Source: DSNY01 sp016861185 (GTDB taxonomy: Bacteria > Pseudomonadota > Gammaproteobacteria > Burkholderiales > Burkholderiaceae_F). From it: DNA of 61,566 nucleotides. Both the position numbers and the translations under genes were made by a program. The DNA lies in assembly GCA_030263275.1 (NCBI GenBank), contig SZOR01000011.1:1-61566 (forward strand), written 5' to 3'. The notes beneath the pieces are model-generated. The model had not been told where the DNA came from, did no database searches, and saw nothing but the letters and a program-made list of their open reading frames with translations. Below are positions 25,029-33,531 of the stretch, in pieces. Position 1 is the first letter of the stretch. Each line of letters starts with the position of its first letter.

Positions 25029-26222
25029 TCACGCCGCCAGCGCCTGCGTGAGGTCGCGCGTCAGGTCTTCGATCGCCTCGAGGCCGACGGCGATTCGGAT
25101 CAGTCCTTCGCCGATACCGGCACGCTCGCGCGCTTCCGCGCTGAGTCGGCCGTGCGTCGTCGTCGCCGGGTGTGTGATCGTCGTGCGCGTGTCACCGAGA
25201 TTCGCAGTGATCGACATCAGCTTGACCGCATCGATGACGCGCCAAGCGCGGGCGCGCCGCTCCGAGGGCGAATCGCCGCGCACTTCGAAGCTGACCACGG
25301 TCCCCGGACCGGATTGCTGGCGTTGCGCCAACGCGTACTGCGGGTGCGATTCGAGGCCCGGGAAGCACACGCGCTCGACTTCGGGCCGCGCCGTGAGCCA
25401 GCGCGCCAGCGCGAGCGCCGCGTCCGACTGCGCGCGCATGCGCAGACCGAGCGTTTCCAGTCCCTTCAGCGCCACCCACGCATTGAACGGCGAAAGACTC
25501 GGCCCGGTCGTGCGCAGCACCGGCAGCACGGCGTCGCGGATCAGCTCGCGTCGTCCCACGATCGCGCCGCCCAGCACCCGCCCCTGCCCGTCCAGATACT
25601 TGGTCGCCGAGTGGATCACCAGATCGACGCCGAACTCGAGCGGCCGCTGCAGGGCCGGCGTGCAGAAGCAGTTGTCGACGACGGTCAACGCGCCGACGGC
25701 CTTGCCGGCGGCGGCAAACGCCTGCAGATCGACGACTTCCATCAGCGGGTTCGACGGCGTCTCGCAGAAGAGCAGCTTCGTCTTCGGGGTGGAAGCGGCG
25801 CGCCAAGCGGACGGATCGGTTGCGGTCACGAAGGTGGTCTCGATACCGAAACGCGCGAGCACGCCGGAGAATAGTTGCACGGTCGCGCCGAAGACATTGG
25901 CCGCGCACAGCACGTGATCGCCGGCGCGCAGCGTGGCCAGGCAGGTCGCCAGGATCGCCGCCATGCCCGAGCTGGTCGCCAGGCAGTCCTCGCCGCCTTC
26001 GAGCGATGCGAGGCGCTGCTCGAACATGCGCACGGTCGGGTTCGAGAAGCGCGAGTAGACGAAACCTTCTTCGCTGCCGGCGAAGCGCGCCGCCGCCTGC
26101 GCCGCGCTGTCGAAGACGAAGCTCGATGTCAGGAACAGCGCTTCGCTGTGTTCGTTGAACGGCGTACGCGCCGTGCCGGCGCGAATCGCGCGCGTGTCGA
26201 ATTCGAAGTCATCCGTGGCCAT
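25029..26222 (-). CDS. metZ: O-succinylhomoserine sulfhydrylase MetZ
   Basis: A 397-residue Cys/Met-metabolism PLP enzyme that joins sulfide to O-succinylhomoserine to give homocysteine. Key residues are YSR at 56-58, Asp183 in VVDNCF and the PLP Lys208 in HSATKYL. MetZ-like features are NEHSEALFLTSSFVFDSA and the C-terminal ITHPATTTHGRL. It ends the long biosynthetic run after purF. It is preceded by its own promoter, a SAM-II riboswitch and a terminator that ends 5 bases before the ATG, so its supply is controlled by SAM. Confidence 0.93.
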   Translation of the reverse strand: MATDDFEFDTRAIRAGTARTPFNEHSEALFLTSSFVFDSAAQAAARFAGSEEGFVYSRFSNPTVRMFEQRLASLEGGEDCLATSSGMAAILATCLATLRAGDHVLCAANVFGATVQLFSGVLARFGIETTFVTATDPSAWRAASTPKTKLLFCETPSNPLMEVVDLQAFAAAGKAVGALTVVDNCFCTPALQRPLEFGVDLVIHSATKYLDGQGRVLGGAIVGRRELIRDAVLPVLRTTGPSLSPFNAWVALKGLETLGLRMRAQSDAALALARWLTARPEVERVCFPGLESHPQYALAQRQQSGPGTVVSFEVRGDSPSERRARAWRVIDAVKLMSITANLGDTRTTITHPATTTHGRLSAEARERAGIGEGLIRIAVGLEAIEDLTRDLTQALAA

Positions 26223-26226
26223 AAAC

Positions 26227-26256
26227 GAAAAACCCGCTGGCAGCGCCGAGCGGGTT
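26227..26256 (-). terminator. Terminator between riboswitch and metZ
   Basis: On the minus strand AACCCGCT (26249-26256) pairs with AGCGGGTT (26231-26238) and a run of U follows (to 26228). The U-run ends 5 bases before the metZ ATG. It is the likely expression platform of the SAM-II element immediately upstream. Confidence 0.88.
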
Positions 26257-26268
26257 CCGGAGGACCGT

Positions 26269-26322
26269 CCCTCGCTTTAGCTGCATTTGTTAAGCGCCCG
26301 CAAGCTGAGCTCAAATCGGCGC
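26269..26322 (-). promoter_or_regulatory. SAM-II riboswitch upstream of metZ
   Basis: The minus-strand leader has the SAM-II layout: stem P1 formed by GCGCC (26318-26322) and GGCGC (26294-26298), a U/A-rich loop segment GAUUUGAG, then the hallmark downstream segment ACAAAUGCAGCUAAAG, which forms the pseudoknot. SAM-II elements bind S-adenosylmethionine and lower expression of methionine genes. The position before metZ is the expected biological context. A covariance-model search would confirm the fold. Confidence 0.85.
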
Positions 26323-26331
26323 AATGGGCGG

Positions 26332-26360
26332 ATTGTAGTCGGCCGCGGCTGTCGTCTCAA
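26332..26360 (-). promoter_or_regulatory. Promoter of metZ
   Basis: On the minus strand TTGAGA (26355-26360) and TACAAT (26332-26337) are spaced by 17 bases. Transcription would begin around 26325, just before the first base pair of the riboswitch P1 stem. The promoter fits in the space between the purF stop and the riboswitch, so metZ can be expressed apart from purF. Confidence 0.8.
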
Positions 26361-26367
26361 GCCGAGG

Positions 26368-27888
26368 TCACGCATCGACCGGTTCGATCGCGAGGCTCAA
26401 CTGCGAGCGCGGCGCGTCGTCCTGCGGCGCCGGCGCCAGGCGCGCGCGCTCGATGCGGTCGAGGTACTCGGGGGTCACGTCGCCGGTGATGTAGACACCG
26501 TCGAAGCACGATGCCTCGAAATTCGTCAGCCGCGGATTGCAGTCGCGCACCGCGCGCTTGAGGTCCTCGACCTGCTGATAGACCAGCGCGTCGGCGCCGA
26601 TCTCGCGGCGGATCGCCTCGTCGTCGCGCGAGGCGGCGATCAGTTCGGAGCGCGTCGGCATGTCGATGCCGTAGACGTTCGGAAAGCGCACCGGCGGCGC
26701 CGACGAAGCGAAGTACACCTTGCGCGCGCCGGCGTCGCGCGCCATCTGCACGATCTCGTGGCTGGTCGTCCCGCGCACGATCGAGTCGTCGACCAGCAGC
26801 ACATTCTTGCCCTTGAACTCGACGCCGATCGCGTTGAGCTTCTGCCGCACCGATTTCTTGCGCACCGCCTGCCCCGGCATGATGAAGGTGCGGCCGATGT
26901 AGCGGTTCTTGATGAAACCTTCGCGGTAGTTCAGGTTCAGCTTGTTCGCGAGCTGCATCGCCGCCGGCCGGCTGGAGTCCGGGATCGGCATCACGACGTC
27001 GATATCGCCGAGCGGGACCCGTGCGCGTACCTGGTCCGCCAGGTACTCGCCCAGCCGCAGCCGCGCGCTGTAGACCGAGACGCCGTCCATCAGCGAATCC
27101 GGCCTTGCGAGATACACGTACTCGAAGATGCACGGATTCAGGCTCGGGTCTCGCGCGCACTGCTGGCTGTAGAAGCGCTGATCGAAGTCGATGAAGATCG
27201 CCTCGCCCGGCGCCACGTCGCGCACGAAACGAAAGCCCATGCCTTCGAGCGCGACCGATTCCGACGCGACCATGTATTCGGTCCCCAGATCGGTCTCCAG
27301 CACGCCGAAGCACAGCGGCCGGATGCCGAACGGATCGCGGAATGCGAGCAGCCCGTAGCCCGCGATCTCGGCGACGACCGCGTACGAGCCGCGTACGCGC
27401 CGGTGGACGCCCGCCACGGCCTTGAAGATTGCCGCCGGATCCAGCGACAAGCCTTCGCTGACGAGCTGCAGTTCGTGCGCGAGCACGTTCAGCAGCACTT
27501 CGGAGTCGGAGTTCGTGTTGATGTGCCGCCGGTCGATGCGGAACATCTCGTCCTTCAGCTGCTCCCAGTTCGTCAGGTTGCCGTTGTGCGCGAGCATGAT
27601 GCCGAACGGCGCGTTCACGTAGAACGGCTGCGCTTCCTCGGCGCTGATCGCCGAACCCTGCGTTGGATAGCGGACCTGCGCGATGCCCGAGTTGCCGGGC
27701 AGCGAGCGCATGTTGCGCGTGCGGAAGACGTCCCGCACGAGGCCGCTGCCCTTGTGCATGCGAAAGCGGTTGCCGTCGGCGGTCGCGATGCCGGCCGCGT
27801 CCTGCCCGCGGTGCTGCAGGAGCTGGAGCGCGTCGTAGAGCAACTGATTGACCGGCGTGGTGGCGACGACGCCGACGATTCCGCACAT
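26368..27888 (-). CDS. purF: Amidophosphoribosyltransferase
   Basis: A 506-residue enzyme making the first committed step of purine synthesis, PRPP plus glutamine to phosphoribosylamine. Cys2 (MCGIVGVV) is the glutaminase nucleophile after Met removal; the PRPP-binding loop is VLLVDDSIVRGTT. An AGGGGAT ribosome site precedes the ATG; in-frame codons upstream of it are not part of the protein. It lies 13 bases after cvpA, the usual pairing. Confidence 0.97.
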   Translation of the reverse strand: MCGIVGVVATTPVNQLLYDALQLLQHRGQDAAGIATADGNRFRMHKGSGLVRDVFRTRNMRSLPGNSGIAQVRYPTQGSAISAEEAQPFYVNAPFGIMLAHNGNLTNWEQLKDEMFRIDRRHINTNSDSEVLLNVLAHELQLVSEGLSLDPAAIFKAVAGVHRRVRGSYAVVAEIAGYGLLAFRDPFGIRPLCFGVLETDLGTEYMVASESVALEGMGFRFVRDVAPGEAIFIDFDQRFYSQQCARDPSLNPCIFEYVYLARPDSLMDGVSVYSARLRLGEYLADQVRARVPLGDIDVVMPIPDSSRPAAMQLANKLNLNYREGFIKNRYIGRTFIMPGQAVRKKSVRQKLNAIGVEFKGKNVLLVDDSIVRGTTSHEIVQMARDAGARKVYFASSAPPVRFPNVYGIDMPTRSELIAASRDDEAIRREIGADALVYQQVEDLKRAVRDCNPRLTNFEASCFDGVYITGDVTPEYLDRIERARLAPAPQDDAPRSQLSLAIEPVDA

Positions 27889-27901
27889 GGCTATCCCCTG
27901 G

Positions 27902-28390
27902 CTACTGCTGCGCCGGACGCGCGAAGGATTCGGGCAGATACGGCGACGCGAATCGTACCGCCGCTTCGATCGGCGGCAAAAGCACGGACTCGCGCCACAG
28001 TGGCTGCCGCGCCGCCGTGGTGCCGCTGACGAAGAACACGACCGCGAACACCACGAGCACCGCGCGTGTGACGCCGAACAGCGCGCCAAGCGCGCGATCG
28101 GCGGCCGACAGCTTGGCGGCTTCGAGGAGCCGACGCACCATCCAGCCGGCGAGCGCGCCGATGAACACGCTTGCGACGACGATCGCGAGCGCGCCGATGC
28201 CGGTTCGCAGCGCCGGCACCGGCACGTCGAACGGCAGTGCCATGCCGAGTTCGGCTGAATAGCGCAGCGCCAGCAGGATGCCGACCACCCACCCCGTGAC
28301 CGCCAGCGCTTCGCGCACGAAGCCGCGCAGGACTCCCAGCAGCACCGACACGCCGAGCACGCCGACGATCACCCAATCGAGCGGGCTCAT
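27902..28390 (-). CDS. cvpA: CvpA family membrane protein
   Basis: A 162-residue inner-membrane protein with about four membrane segments, starting LDWVIVGVLGVSVLLGVLRGFVRE, the CvpA signature. CvpA is needed for colicin V export in E. coli and is linked to envelope homeostasis; the molecular role is not settled. It lies between dedD (4-base overlap) and purF. Confidence 0.93.
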   Translation of the reverse strand: MSPLDWVIVGVLGVSVLLGVLRGFVREALAVTGWVVGILLALRYSAELGMALPFDVPVPALRTGIGALAIVVASVFIGALAGWMVRRLLEAAKLSAADRALGALFGVTRAVLVVFAVVFFVSGTTAARQPLWRESVLLPPIEAAVRFASPYLPESFARPAQQ

Positions 28391-29160
28391 ACGGTCACGA
28401 CGCTTGCGTTGACGCCGATCGCGCGCAACCGCACACGCGCGCGTTCGGCCTCGTCGCGCGTCGCAAAGGGTCCGAGACGGACGCGGTAGCGCACGCCGTC
28501 CTTGGTGTCGGTGCGTTCGGTGAACGATGCGAAGCCGGCCTTCTTGAGGCGTTCCGCCAGTTCGCGTGCCGCCGATTCGCTGCCGAGCGCTGCGGCTTGC
28601 AGCAGGTACTTGCCGTTCTTGGCGGGCGCACCCGCAGTCGCATCGGCGGTCTTGCCTTCGAGGATGTCGCGCGCGCGCTTTTCCTCCGCCGCGCGATCGG
28701 GCGCTTTCGCGGTTTGCGCCGGAGACGACTTCGCGGCCGCTTTCGCGTCGCTCTTCTCGGCCGCCCTCGCGGGTGTCTCAGTCCGGTCCGCCTTGGGCGC
28801 CGGCTCGCCCTTGCCCTCCTCCGCCGTCGCCGAATCGGGCAGCGGCGCGATCGGCGCATTGCCGGCATCGGGCGGCGGCGGCAACGCCAGGCGCGGCGAG
28901 AACGGCGTCTTGTCGCTCGGGATCTCGATCGGAATCGAGTCCGGAACGGGGCGCGGCTCCTTGTCGAGCGCCATCGGCAGCACGACAGCGACCGCGAGCA
29001 GCAGCGCCGCCGCGCCGATCAGCCGTCGCCGCGCGCGAATGCGCAGCGCCGCCGTGGGGTCGCCGCGCCCGCCATTGTCGTCGCCCGAGCCGCCGCGTCT
29101 GGCAGAGGGTGAGGCGTCCCGCGCTTCCGCATCCACGCGCCGCCAGAACCGCCAACCCAT
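28387..29160 (-). CDS. dedD: SPOR-domain protein, DedD-like
   Basis: A 257-residue cell-division protein. A basic cytoplasmic N-terminus is followed by one membrane segment around residues 47-65 (LIGAAALLLAVAVVLPMAL), a long Pro/Ala/Lys-rich periplasmic linker, and a C-terminal SPOR domain from about residue 180 (GKYLLQAAALGSESAAREL ... RYRVRLGPFATRDEAERAR). SPOR domains bind denuded glycan at the septum. The start ATG at 29160 is preferred over an upstream in-frame codon because MGWRFWRR is a sensible N-terminus with a purine-rich site upstream. Confidence 0.88.
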   Translation of the reverse strand: MGWRFWRRVDAEARDASPSARRGGSGDDNGGRGDPTAALRIRARRRLIGAAALLLAVAVVLPMALDKEPRPVPDSIPIEIPSDKTPFSPRLALPPPPDAGNAPIAPLPDSATAEEGKGEPAPKADRTETPARAAEKSDAKAAAKSSPAQTAKAPDRAAEEKRARDILEGKTADATAGAPAKNGKYLLQAAALGSESAARELAERLKKAGFASFTERTDTKDGVRYRVRLGPFATRDEAERARVRLRAIGVNASVVTV

Positions 29161-29185
29161 CAGCAATCCACCCCTTCGTTCACTG

Positions 29186-30469
29186 CTACGAGGATTCGCG
29201 CGCGCGAATCGCACCGGCTACGGTGAAGAAACTTCCGAACACGAGAATCCTATCATCGACGCTCGCCGCGCCGAGCGCGCCGCGATACGCTTCTTCGATC
29301 GAAGCGTAGGTCTGGAGCGCTGCCTCGGCTTTGCGCGCGCGCGCCGCTGCGCGCACGCGGTCGGCAAGCGCCTGCGCGTCGCAGCCGCGTTCGCCCTGGG
29401 TCGGGGCGAGGTGCCAGCGATCGATGCGATCGAACACCTTTGCGATCACGCCGTCGATGTCCTTGTCGCGCAGCACGCCGAACACCGCGTGCGTCTGCGG
29501 ATAGAAGCCCATCGCGTCGAGGTTGCTTGCCGTGACGGCCGCCGCGTGCGGGTTGTGCGCGACGTCGAGGACCACGGCGGGCCGCCCCGGCAGCACCTGA
29601 AAGCGGCCGGCGATTTCGACCGTCAGCAGGCCCTGCCGCACGGCCTGCTGGCTGACCGGCAGTCGCTGTGCCAGCGCCTCGAGCGCCGCCAGCGCGCCCG
29701 AGGCGTTGAGCAACTGGTTGGCCCCGCGCAGCGCCGGATAAGGCAGGCCGCTGCGGCGCTGCGTGCGACCGCCGTAGGCCCATTGCTGCCGGTCGCCCGC
29801 GTAGTTGAAGTCGCGGCCGAACAGCCAGAGGTCCGCGCCGAGCTTCGTCGCCACGTCGATCAGGGACGCCGGCGGCTCGGGATCGCCGCAGATCGCCGGC
29901 TGCCCGCTGCGGTAGATGTGCGCCTTCTCGAAGCCGATGTGCTCGCGCGTCGGACCCAAGTAGTCGACGTGGTCGAGCGCGATCGAGGTCACGATCGCGC
30001 AGTCGGCGTCGACGATGTTGACCGCGTCGAGCCGCCCGCCGAGACCCACTTCGAGCACCAGCGCATCGAGCCGCGCCCGCGCGAAGAGCCGCAGTGCCGC
30101 GAGCGTCGTGAACTCGAAGTAGGTCAGCGAGGTGTCGTCGCGTGCGGCCTCGACGGCTTCGAACTGCTCGATCAGCGCCGCGTCATCCGCCTCGACGCCG
30201 CCGATCCTCGCGCGTTCGTTGAAGCGCAGCAGATGCGGCGACGTATACAGTCCGACGCGATAGCCCGCTGCGCGCAGGATGCTGTCGAGCATCGCGCAGG
30301 TCGAGCCCTTGCCGTTGGTGCCGCCGACGACGAAGACCGGGCAGTCGAACCGCAGGTCGAGCCGGTCGGCGACCGTTCGCACGCGATCGAGCGTCAGATC
30401 GATCGGCCGGTGATGCAGCCGCTCGATGCGCGTGAGCCACGCCTCCAGCGCGGCCGGGAAAACGTCCAT
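29186..30469 (-). CDS. folC: Folylpolyglutamate / dihydrofolate synthase
   Basis: A 427-residue Mur-ligase-like enzyme that adds glutamate to dihydropteroate and to folates. The ATP loop GGTNGKGST is at residues 49-57, followed by the folate-site segment YTSPHLLRFNERARI; the conserved VLDVAHNPHAA lies near residue 287. The accD-folC-dedD-cvpA-purF order is typical of proteobacteria. Confidence 0.95.
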   Translation of the reverse strand: MDVFPAALEAWLTRIERLHHRPIDLTLDRVRTVADRLDLRFDCPVFVVGGTNGKGSTCAMLDSILRAAGYRVGLYTSPHLLRFNERARIGGVEADDAALIEQFEAVEAARDDTSLTYFEFTTLAALRLFARARLDALVLEVGLGGRLDAVNIVDADCAIVTSIALDHVDYLGPTREHIGFEKAHIYRSGQPAICGDPEPPASLIDVATKLGADLWLFGRDFNYAGDRQQWAYGGRTQRRSGLPYPALRGANQLLNASGALAALEALAQRLPVSQQAVRQGLLTVEIAGRFQVLPGRPAVVLDVAHNPHAAAVTASNLDAMGFYPQTHAVFGVLRDKDIDGVIAKVFDRIDRWHLAPTQGERGCDAQALADRVRAAARARKAEAALQTYASIEEAYRGALGAASVDDRILVFGSFFTVAGAIRARESS

Positions 30470-30526
30470 CCGCAGAAGATCGAAGATCAGGTTGTCGGCC
30501 GCGCAGCGGCCGGCGTTCGTCCGTCG

Positions 30527-31393
30527 CTATGCAATCGCGTCGGCGGGCTGCCTGAGAAGCAGCGCGAGCAGCGTGGCGAGCCGGTCGCGCAGCTCGCGCC
30601 GGTCGACGATCATGTCGATCGCACCCTTCTGCAGCAGGAACTCGGCGCGCTGAAAACCTTCGGGCAGCTTCTCGCGCACCGTCTGTTCGATCACGCGCGG
30701 GCCGGCGAATCCGATCAGAGCCTTCGGCTCGGCGATCACGATGTCGCCCATGAACGCGAAGCTTGCCGAAACGCCGCCCATCGTCGGATCGGCCAGCACC
30801 GAGATAAAGGGCAGCTTCGCTTCGCCGAGCTTCGCGATCATCGCGGTGGTCTTGGCCATCTGCATCAGCGACAGCAGGCCTTCTTGCATGCGCGCGCCGC
30901 CCGTGGCGGTGACGCACACGAAAGGCACTTTCTGCTCGATCGCGGTCTGCACGCCGCGCACGAAGCGCTCGCCGACCACCGAACCCATCGAGCCGCCCAT
31001 GAACTCGAACTCGAAGCAGGCGACGACGACCGGCAGCGCGCGGATCGATCCGCCCATCACGACGAGCGCGTCGGTTTCGCCCGTGTCCTGCATCGCTTCC
31101 TGCAGGCGCTCCGGGTACTTGCGGCTGTCCTTGAACTTGAGCGCGTCAACCGGCAGCACTTCGACGCCGATTTCATAGCGGCCCTCGGCGTCGAGCAGCG
31201 CGTCGAGCCGCTCGCGCGCGCGGATGCGCAGATGGTGGCTGCACTTGGGGCACACCTGCAGGCTGCGCTCCAGCTCGGCGCTGTAGAGCACGGCTTCGCA
31301 ACTCGGACACTTGGTCCAGACGCCTTCGGGAACGCTCTTGCGCGTGCCGCCCTGCTTGATGCGCGGTGGCAGCAGCTTTTCGATCCAGCTCAT
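30527..31393 (-). CDS. accD: Acetyl-CoA carboxylase carboxyltransferase subunit beta
   Basis: A 288-residue subunit that, with AccA, transfers the carboxyl group to acetyl-CoA to make malonyl-CoA. The N-terminal zinc ribbon has Cys29, Cys32, Cys48 and Cys51, and the crotonase-like core includes VCVTATGGARMQEGLLSL and VLADPTMGGVSASFA. A good GGAGG ribosome site lies in the end of trpA, whose stop is 3 bases upstream. Confidence 0.97.
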   Translation of the reverse strand: MSWIEKLLPPRIKQGGTRKSVPEGVWTKCPSCEAVLYSAELERSLQVCPKCSHHLRIRARERLDALLDAEGRYEIGVEVLPVDALKFKDSRKYPERLQEAMQDTGETDALVVMGGSIRALPVVVACFEFEFMGGSMGSVVGERFVRGVQTAIEQKVPFVCVTATGGARMQEGLLSLMQMAKTTAMIAKLGEAKLPFISVLADPTMGGVSASFAFMGDIVIAEPKALIGFAGPRVIEQTVREKLPEGFQRAEFLLQKGAIDMIVDRRELRDRLATLLALLLRQPADAIA

Positions 31394-31396
31394 TCT

Positions 31397-32281
31397 TTAC
31401 CTCCGCGAAGCGCTAGTCACTCCCCTCCCCCGCGATGCGGGAGAGGGGTCGGGGGTGAGGGCCACGGCCTCGTTGACGCTCTTGACTTCATCGATCGCAC
31501 GACGCATCTCGCCGACCAGCGCGGCGACCGCGTCCACGGCCTTCTCGCGCGGCACGTTCTCGAGTTCCTGGATGATCCGGCTGCCGATCACGACCGCATC
31601 GGCGACCTGAGCGATCGCCTTCGCGCTCGCCGCGTCGCGGATCCCGAAGCCGACGCCGATCGGCACCGCGATCTTCGACTTGATCGCCGGGATCCTGGTT
31701 GCGACGCTCGCCACGTCGAGGTGGCCGGCGCCGGTCGTGCCTTTCAAGCTGACGTAGTAGACGTAGCCGGAAGCGACGCGCGCCACGCTGTCGATGCGAT
31801 CCTCGGTCGACGTCGGCGCGAGCAGGAAGATCGGGTCGATGCCGTGCGCACGCATGTCGGCGGCGAAGTCCTCGCACTCTTCGGGCGGATAGTCGACGAC
31901 CAGCACGCCGTCCACGCCGGCCGACTGTGCCGCCTGCGCGAACTCGCGCCGGCCGAAGCGCTCGATCGGATTCGCGTAGCCCATCAACACGATCGGTGTC
32001 GCGTCGTCGCCGCGGCGGAATTCGGCGACCATTGCGAGCGTCTGCTTCAGCCCCACGCCCTGGCGGATCGCGCGCTCGGTCGCGCGCTGGATCACCGGGC
32101 CGTCGGCCATCGGGTCGGAGAACGGCACGCCCAGTTCGATCACGTCGGCGCCTGCACGCGCGAGCGCCTGCATCAGCGGCACGGTGAGTTCCGGCGCGGG
32201 GTCGCCAGCGGCGATGTACGGGATCAGTCCCTTGCGGCCGGCGTGCTTCAGCGCCTCGAATCGTGCTTGGATGCGCGACAT
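31397..32281 (-). CDS. trpA: Tryptophan synthase alpha subunit, with repeat-derived tail
   Basis: A 294-residue alpha subunit that splits indole-3-glycerol phosphate and passes indole to TrpB. The catalytic pair is Glu49 and Asp60 (ELGVPFSDPMAD), and GVGFGIRD binds phosphate. The normal protein would end near AIDEVKS; about 25 more residues follow, including ALTPDPSPASRGRG, the tell-tale translation of an intergenic palindromic repeat. The start overlaps the trpB stop by one base. Confidence 0.95.
   Translation of the reverse strand: MSRIQARFEALKHAGRKGLIPYIAAGDPAPELTVPLMQALARAGADVIELGVPFSDPMADGPVIQRATERAIRQGVGLKQTLAMVAEFRRGDDATPIVLMGYANPIERFGRREFAQAAQSAGVDGVLVVDYPPEECEDFAADMRAHGIDPIFLLAPTSTEDRIDSVARVASGYVYYVSLKGTTGAGHLDVASVATRIPAIKSKIAVPIGVGFGIRDAASAKAIAQVADAVVIGSRIIQELENVPREKAVDAVAALVGEMRRAIDEVKSVNEAVALTPDPSPASRGRGVTSASRR
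31416..31462. repeat. TPDPSP-type palindromic repeat inside trpA
   Basis: CCCCTCCCCCGC (31422-31433) and GCGGGAGAGGGG (31437-31448) form a 12-bp stem with one mismatch and a GAT loop, flanked by GTCGGGGGTGAGGG. This GC-rich palindrome family occurs in many bacterial genomes, mostly between genes. Here it lies inside the 3' end of trpA, just before accD. Confidence 0.75.
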
Positions 32282-33531
32282 CAGCGGCTCTTGCGCCACG
32301 CGAGCGTGGCTTCGCGGCACGACGCGCGGCAGAAGAACTCCAGTCCACTCGCCTCGGCGACGATGTGCAGATCCTTGTCGCCGCGGCCGGACAGGTTCAC
32401 CAGCAGCACATTGTCTTTCGGCAGCGTCGGCGCGAGTTTCGCCGCGTAGGCGAGCGCGTGGCTCGACTCGAGGGCGGGGATGATGCCTTCGATGCGGCAG
32501 CAGTCATGGAAGGCCCGCAACGCCTCTTCGTCCGTCGCGCCGACGTACCGGGCGCGGCCCGTGTCCTTCAACCACGCGTGCTCGGGACCGACGCCCGGAT
32601 AGTCGAGCCCGGCCGAGATCGAATGCGTCTCGGTGATCTGCCCGTTTTCGTCCTGCAGCAGATACGTGCGGTTTCCGTGCAGCACGCCGGGCGTGCCGCG
32701 CTGCAGGCTTGCCGCATGCCGCATCGTGGTCAGCCCTTCGCCCGCGGCTTCCACACCGACAAGCTTCACGTTCTCGTACCGAATGTAGTCGTAAAAGATC
32801 CCCATCGCGTTGCTGCCGCCGCCGACGCACGCGATCACGTAATCGGGCTGGCGCCCCGCGATCTCCGGCATCTGCTGCAGGCATTCCTTGCCGACGACCG
32901 AGTTGAAGTCGCGCACCATCATCGGGTACGGATGCGGGCCCGCGACCGTGCCGATGATGTAGAAGGTGTTCTCGACGTTGGTCACCCAGTCGCGCATCGC
33001 CTCGTTCAGCGCGTCCTTCAGCGTGCGCGAACCGCTTTCGACCGGAACGACTTCGGCGCCGAGCAGCTTCATCCGGTAGACGTTCGCCGCCTGCCGGCCG
33101 ACGTCCTCGGCGCCCATGTAGACGACGCACTGCATCCCGTAGCGCGCGGCGACCGTCGCGGTCGCCACGCCATGCTGGCCGGCGCCGGTTTCGGCGATTA
33201 CGCGCGGCTTGCCCATCCGCTTGGCGAGCAATGCCTGACCGACCGTGTTGTTGACCTTGTGCGCGCCGGTGTGATTCAGATCCTCGCGCTTCAGATAGAT
33301 CTGTGCGCCACCGAGTTCTTCGCTCCAGCGCTTCGCGTGATAGATGGGGCTGGGCCGGCCGACGTAGTGCTTCAGCTCGTGCTCGAACTCGGCGATGAAC
33401 TCGGGATCCTCGCGATAGCGCTCGTACGCGTCGCGCAGTTCGGCGAGTGCATGCATCAGCGTCTCGGCGACGAAGATGCCGCCGTATGGGCCGAAGTGCC
33501 CGCGCGCGTCCGGAAGATCGTAAAGCTTCAT
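32281..33531 (-). CDS. trpB: Tryptophan synthase beta subunit
   Basis: A 416-residue PLP enzyme that condenses indole with serine. The PLP lysine is Lys92 in HTGAHKVNN; GGGSNAMG binds the cofactor phosphate. The protein runs about 20 residues beyond the usual length, with a tail GLEFFCRASCREATLAWRK carrying two cysteines. Both ends overlap neighbours by one base (trpF upstream, trpA downstream), so the trio should be translated in step. Confidence 0.97.
   Translation of the reverse strand: MKLYDLPDARGHFGPYGGIFVAETLMHALAELRDAYERYREDPEFIAEFEHELKHYVGRPSPIYHAKRWSEELGGAQIYLKREDLNHTGAHKVNNTVGQALLAKRMGKPRVIAETGAGQHGVATATVAARYGMQCVVYMGAEDVGRQAANVYRMKLLGAEVVPVESGSRTLKDALNEAMRDWVTNVENTFYIIGTVAGPHPYPMMVRDFNSVVGKECLQQMPEIAGRQPDYVIACVGGGSNAMGIFYDYIRYENVKLVGVEAAGEGLTTMRHAASLQRGTPGVLHGNRTYLLQDENGQITETHSISAGLDYPGVGPEHAWLKDTGRARYVGATDEEALRAFHDCCRIEGIIPALESSHALAYAAKLAPTLPKDNVLLVNLSGRGDKDLHIVAEASGLEFFCRASCREATLAWRKSR

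Noticed and set aside
28502..32449. A 1315-codon open frame on the plus strand
   Set aside because: It is the antisense shadow of dedD, folC, accD and trpA, with Arg/His-rich text unlike protein; long antisense frames are expected at this GC content.
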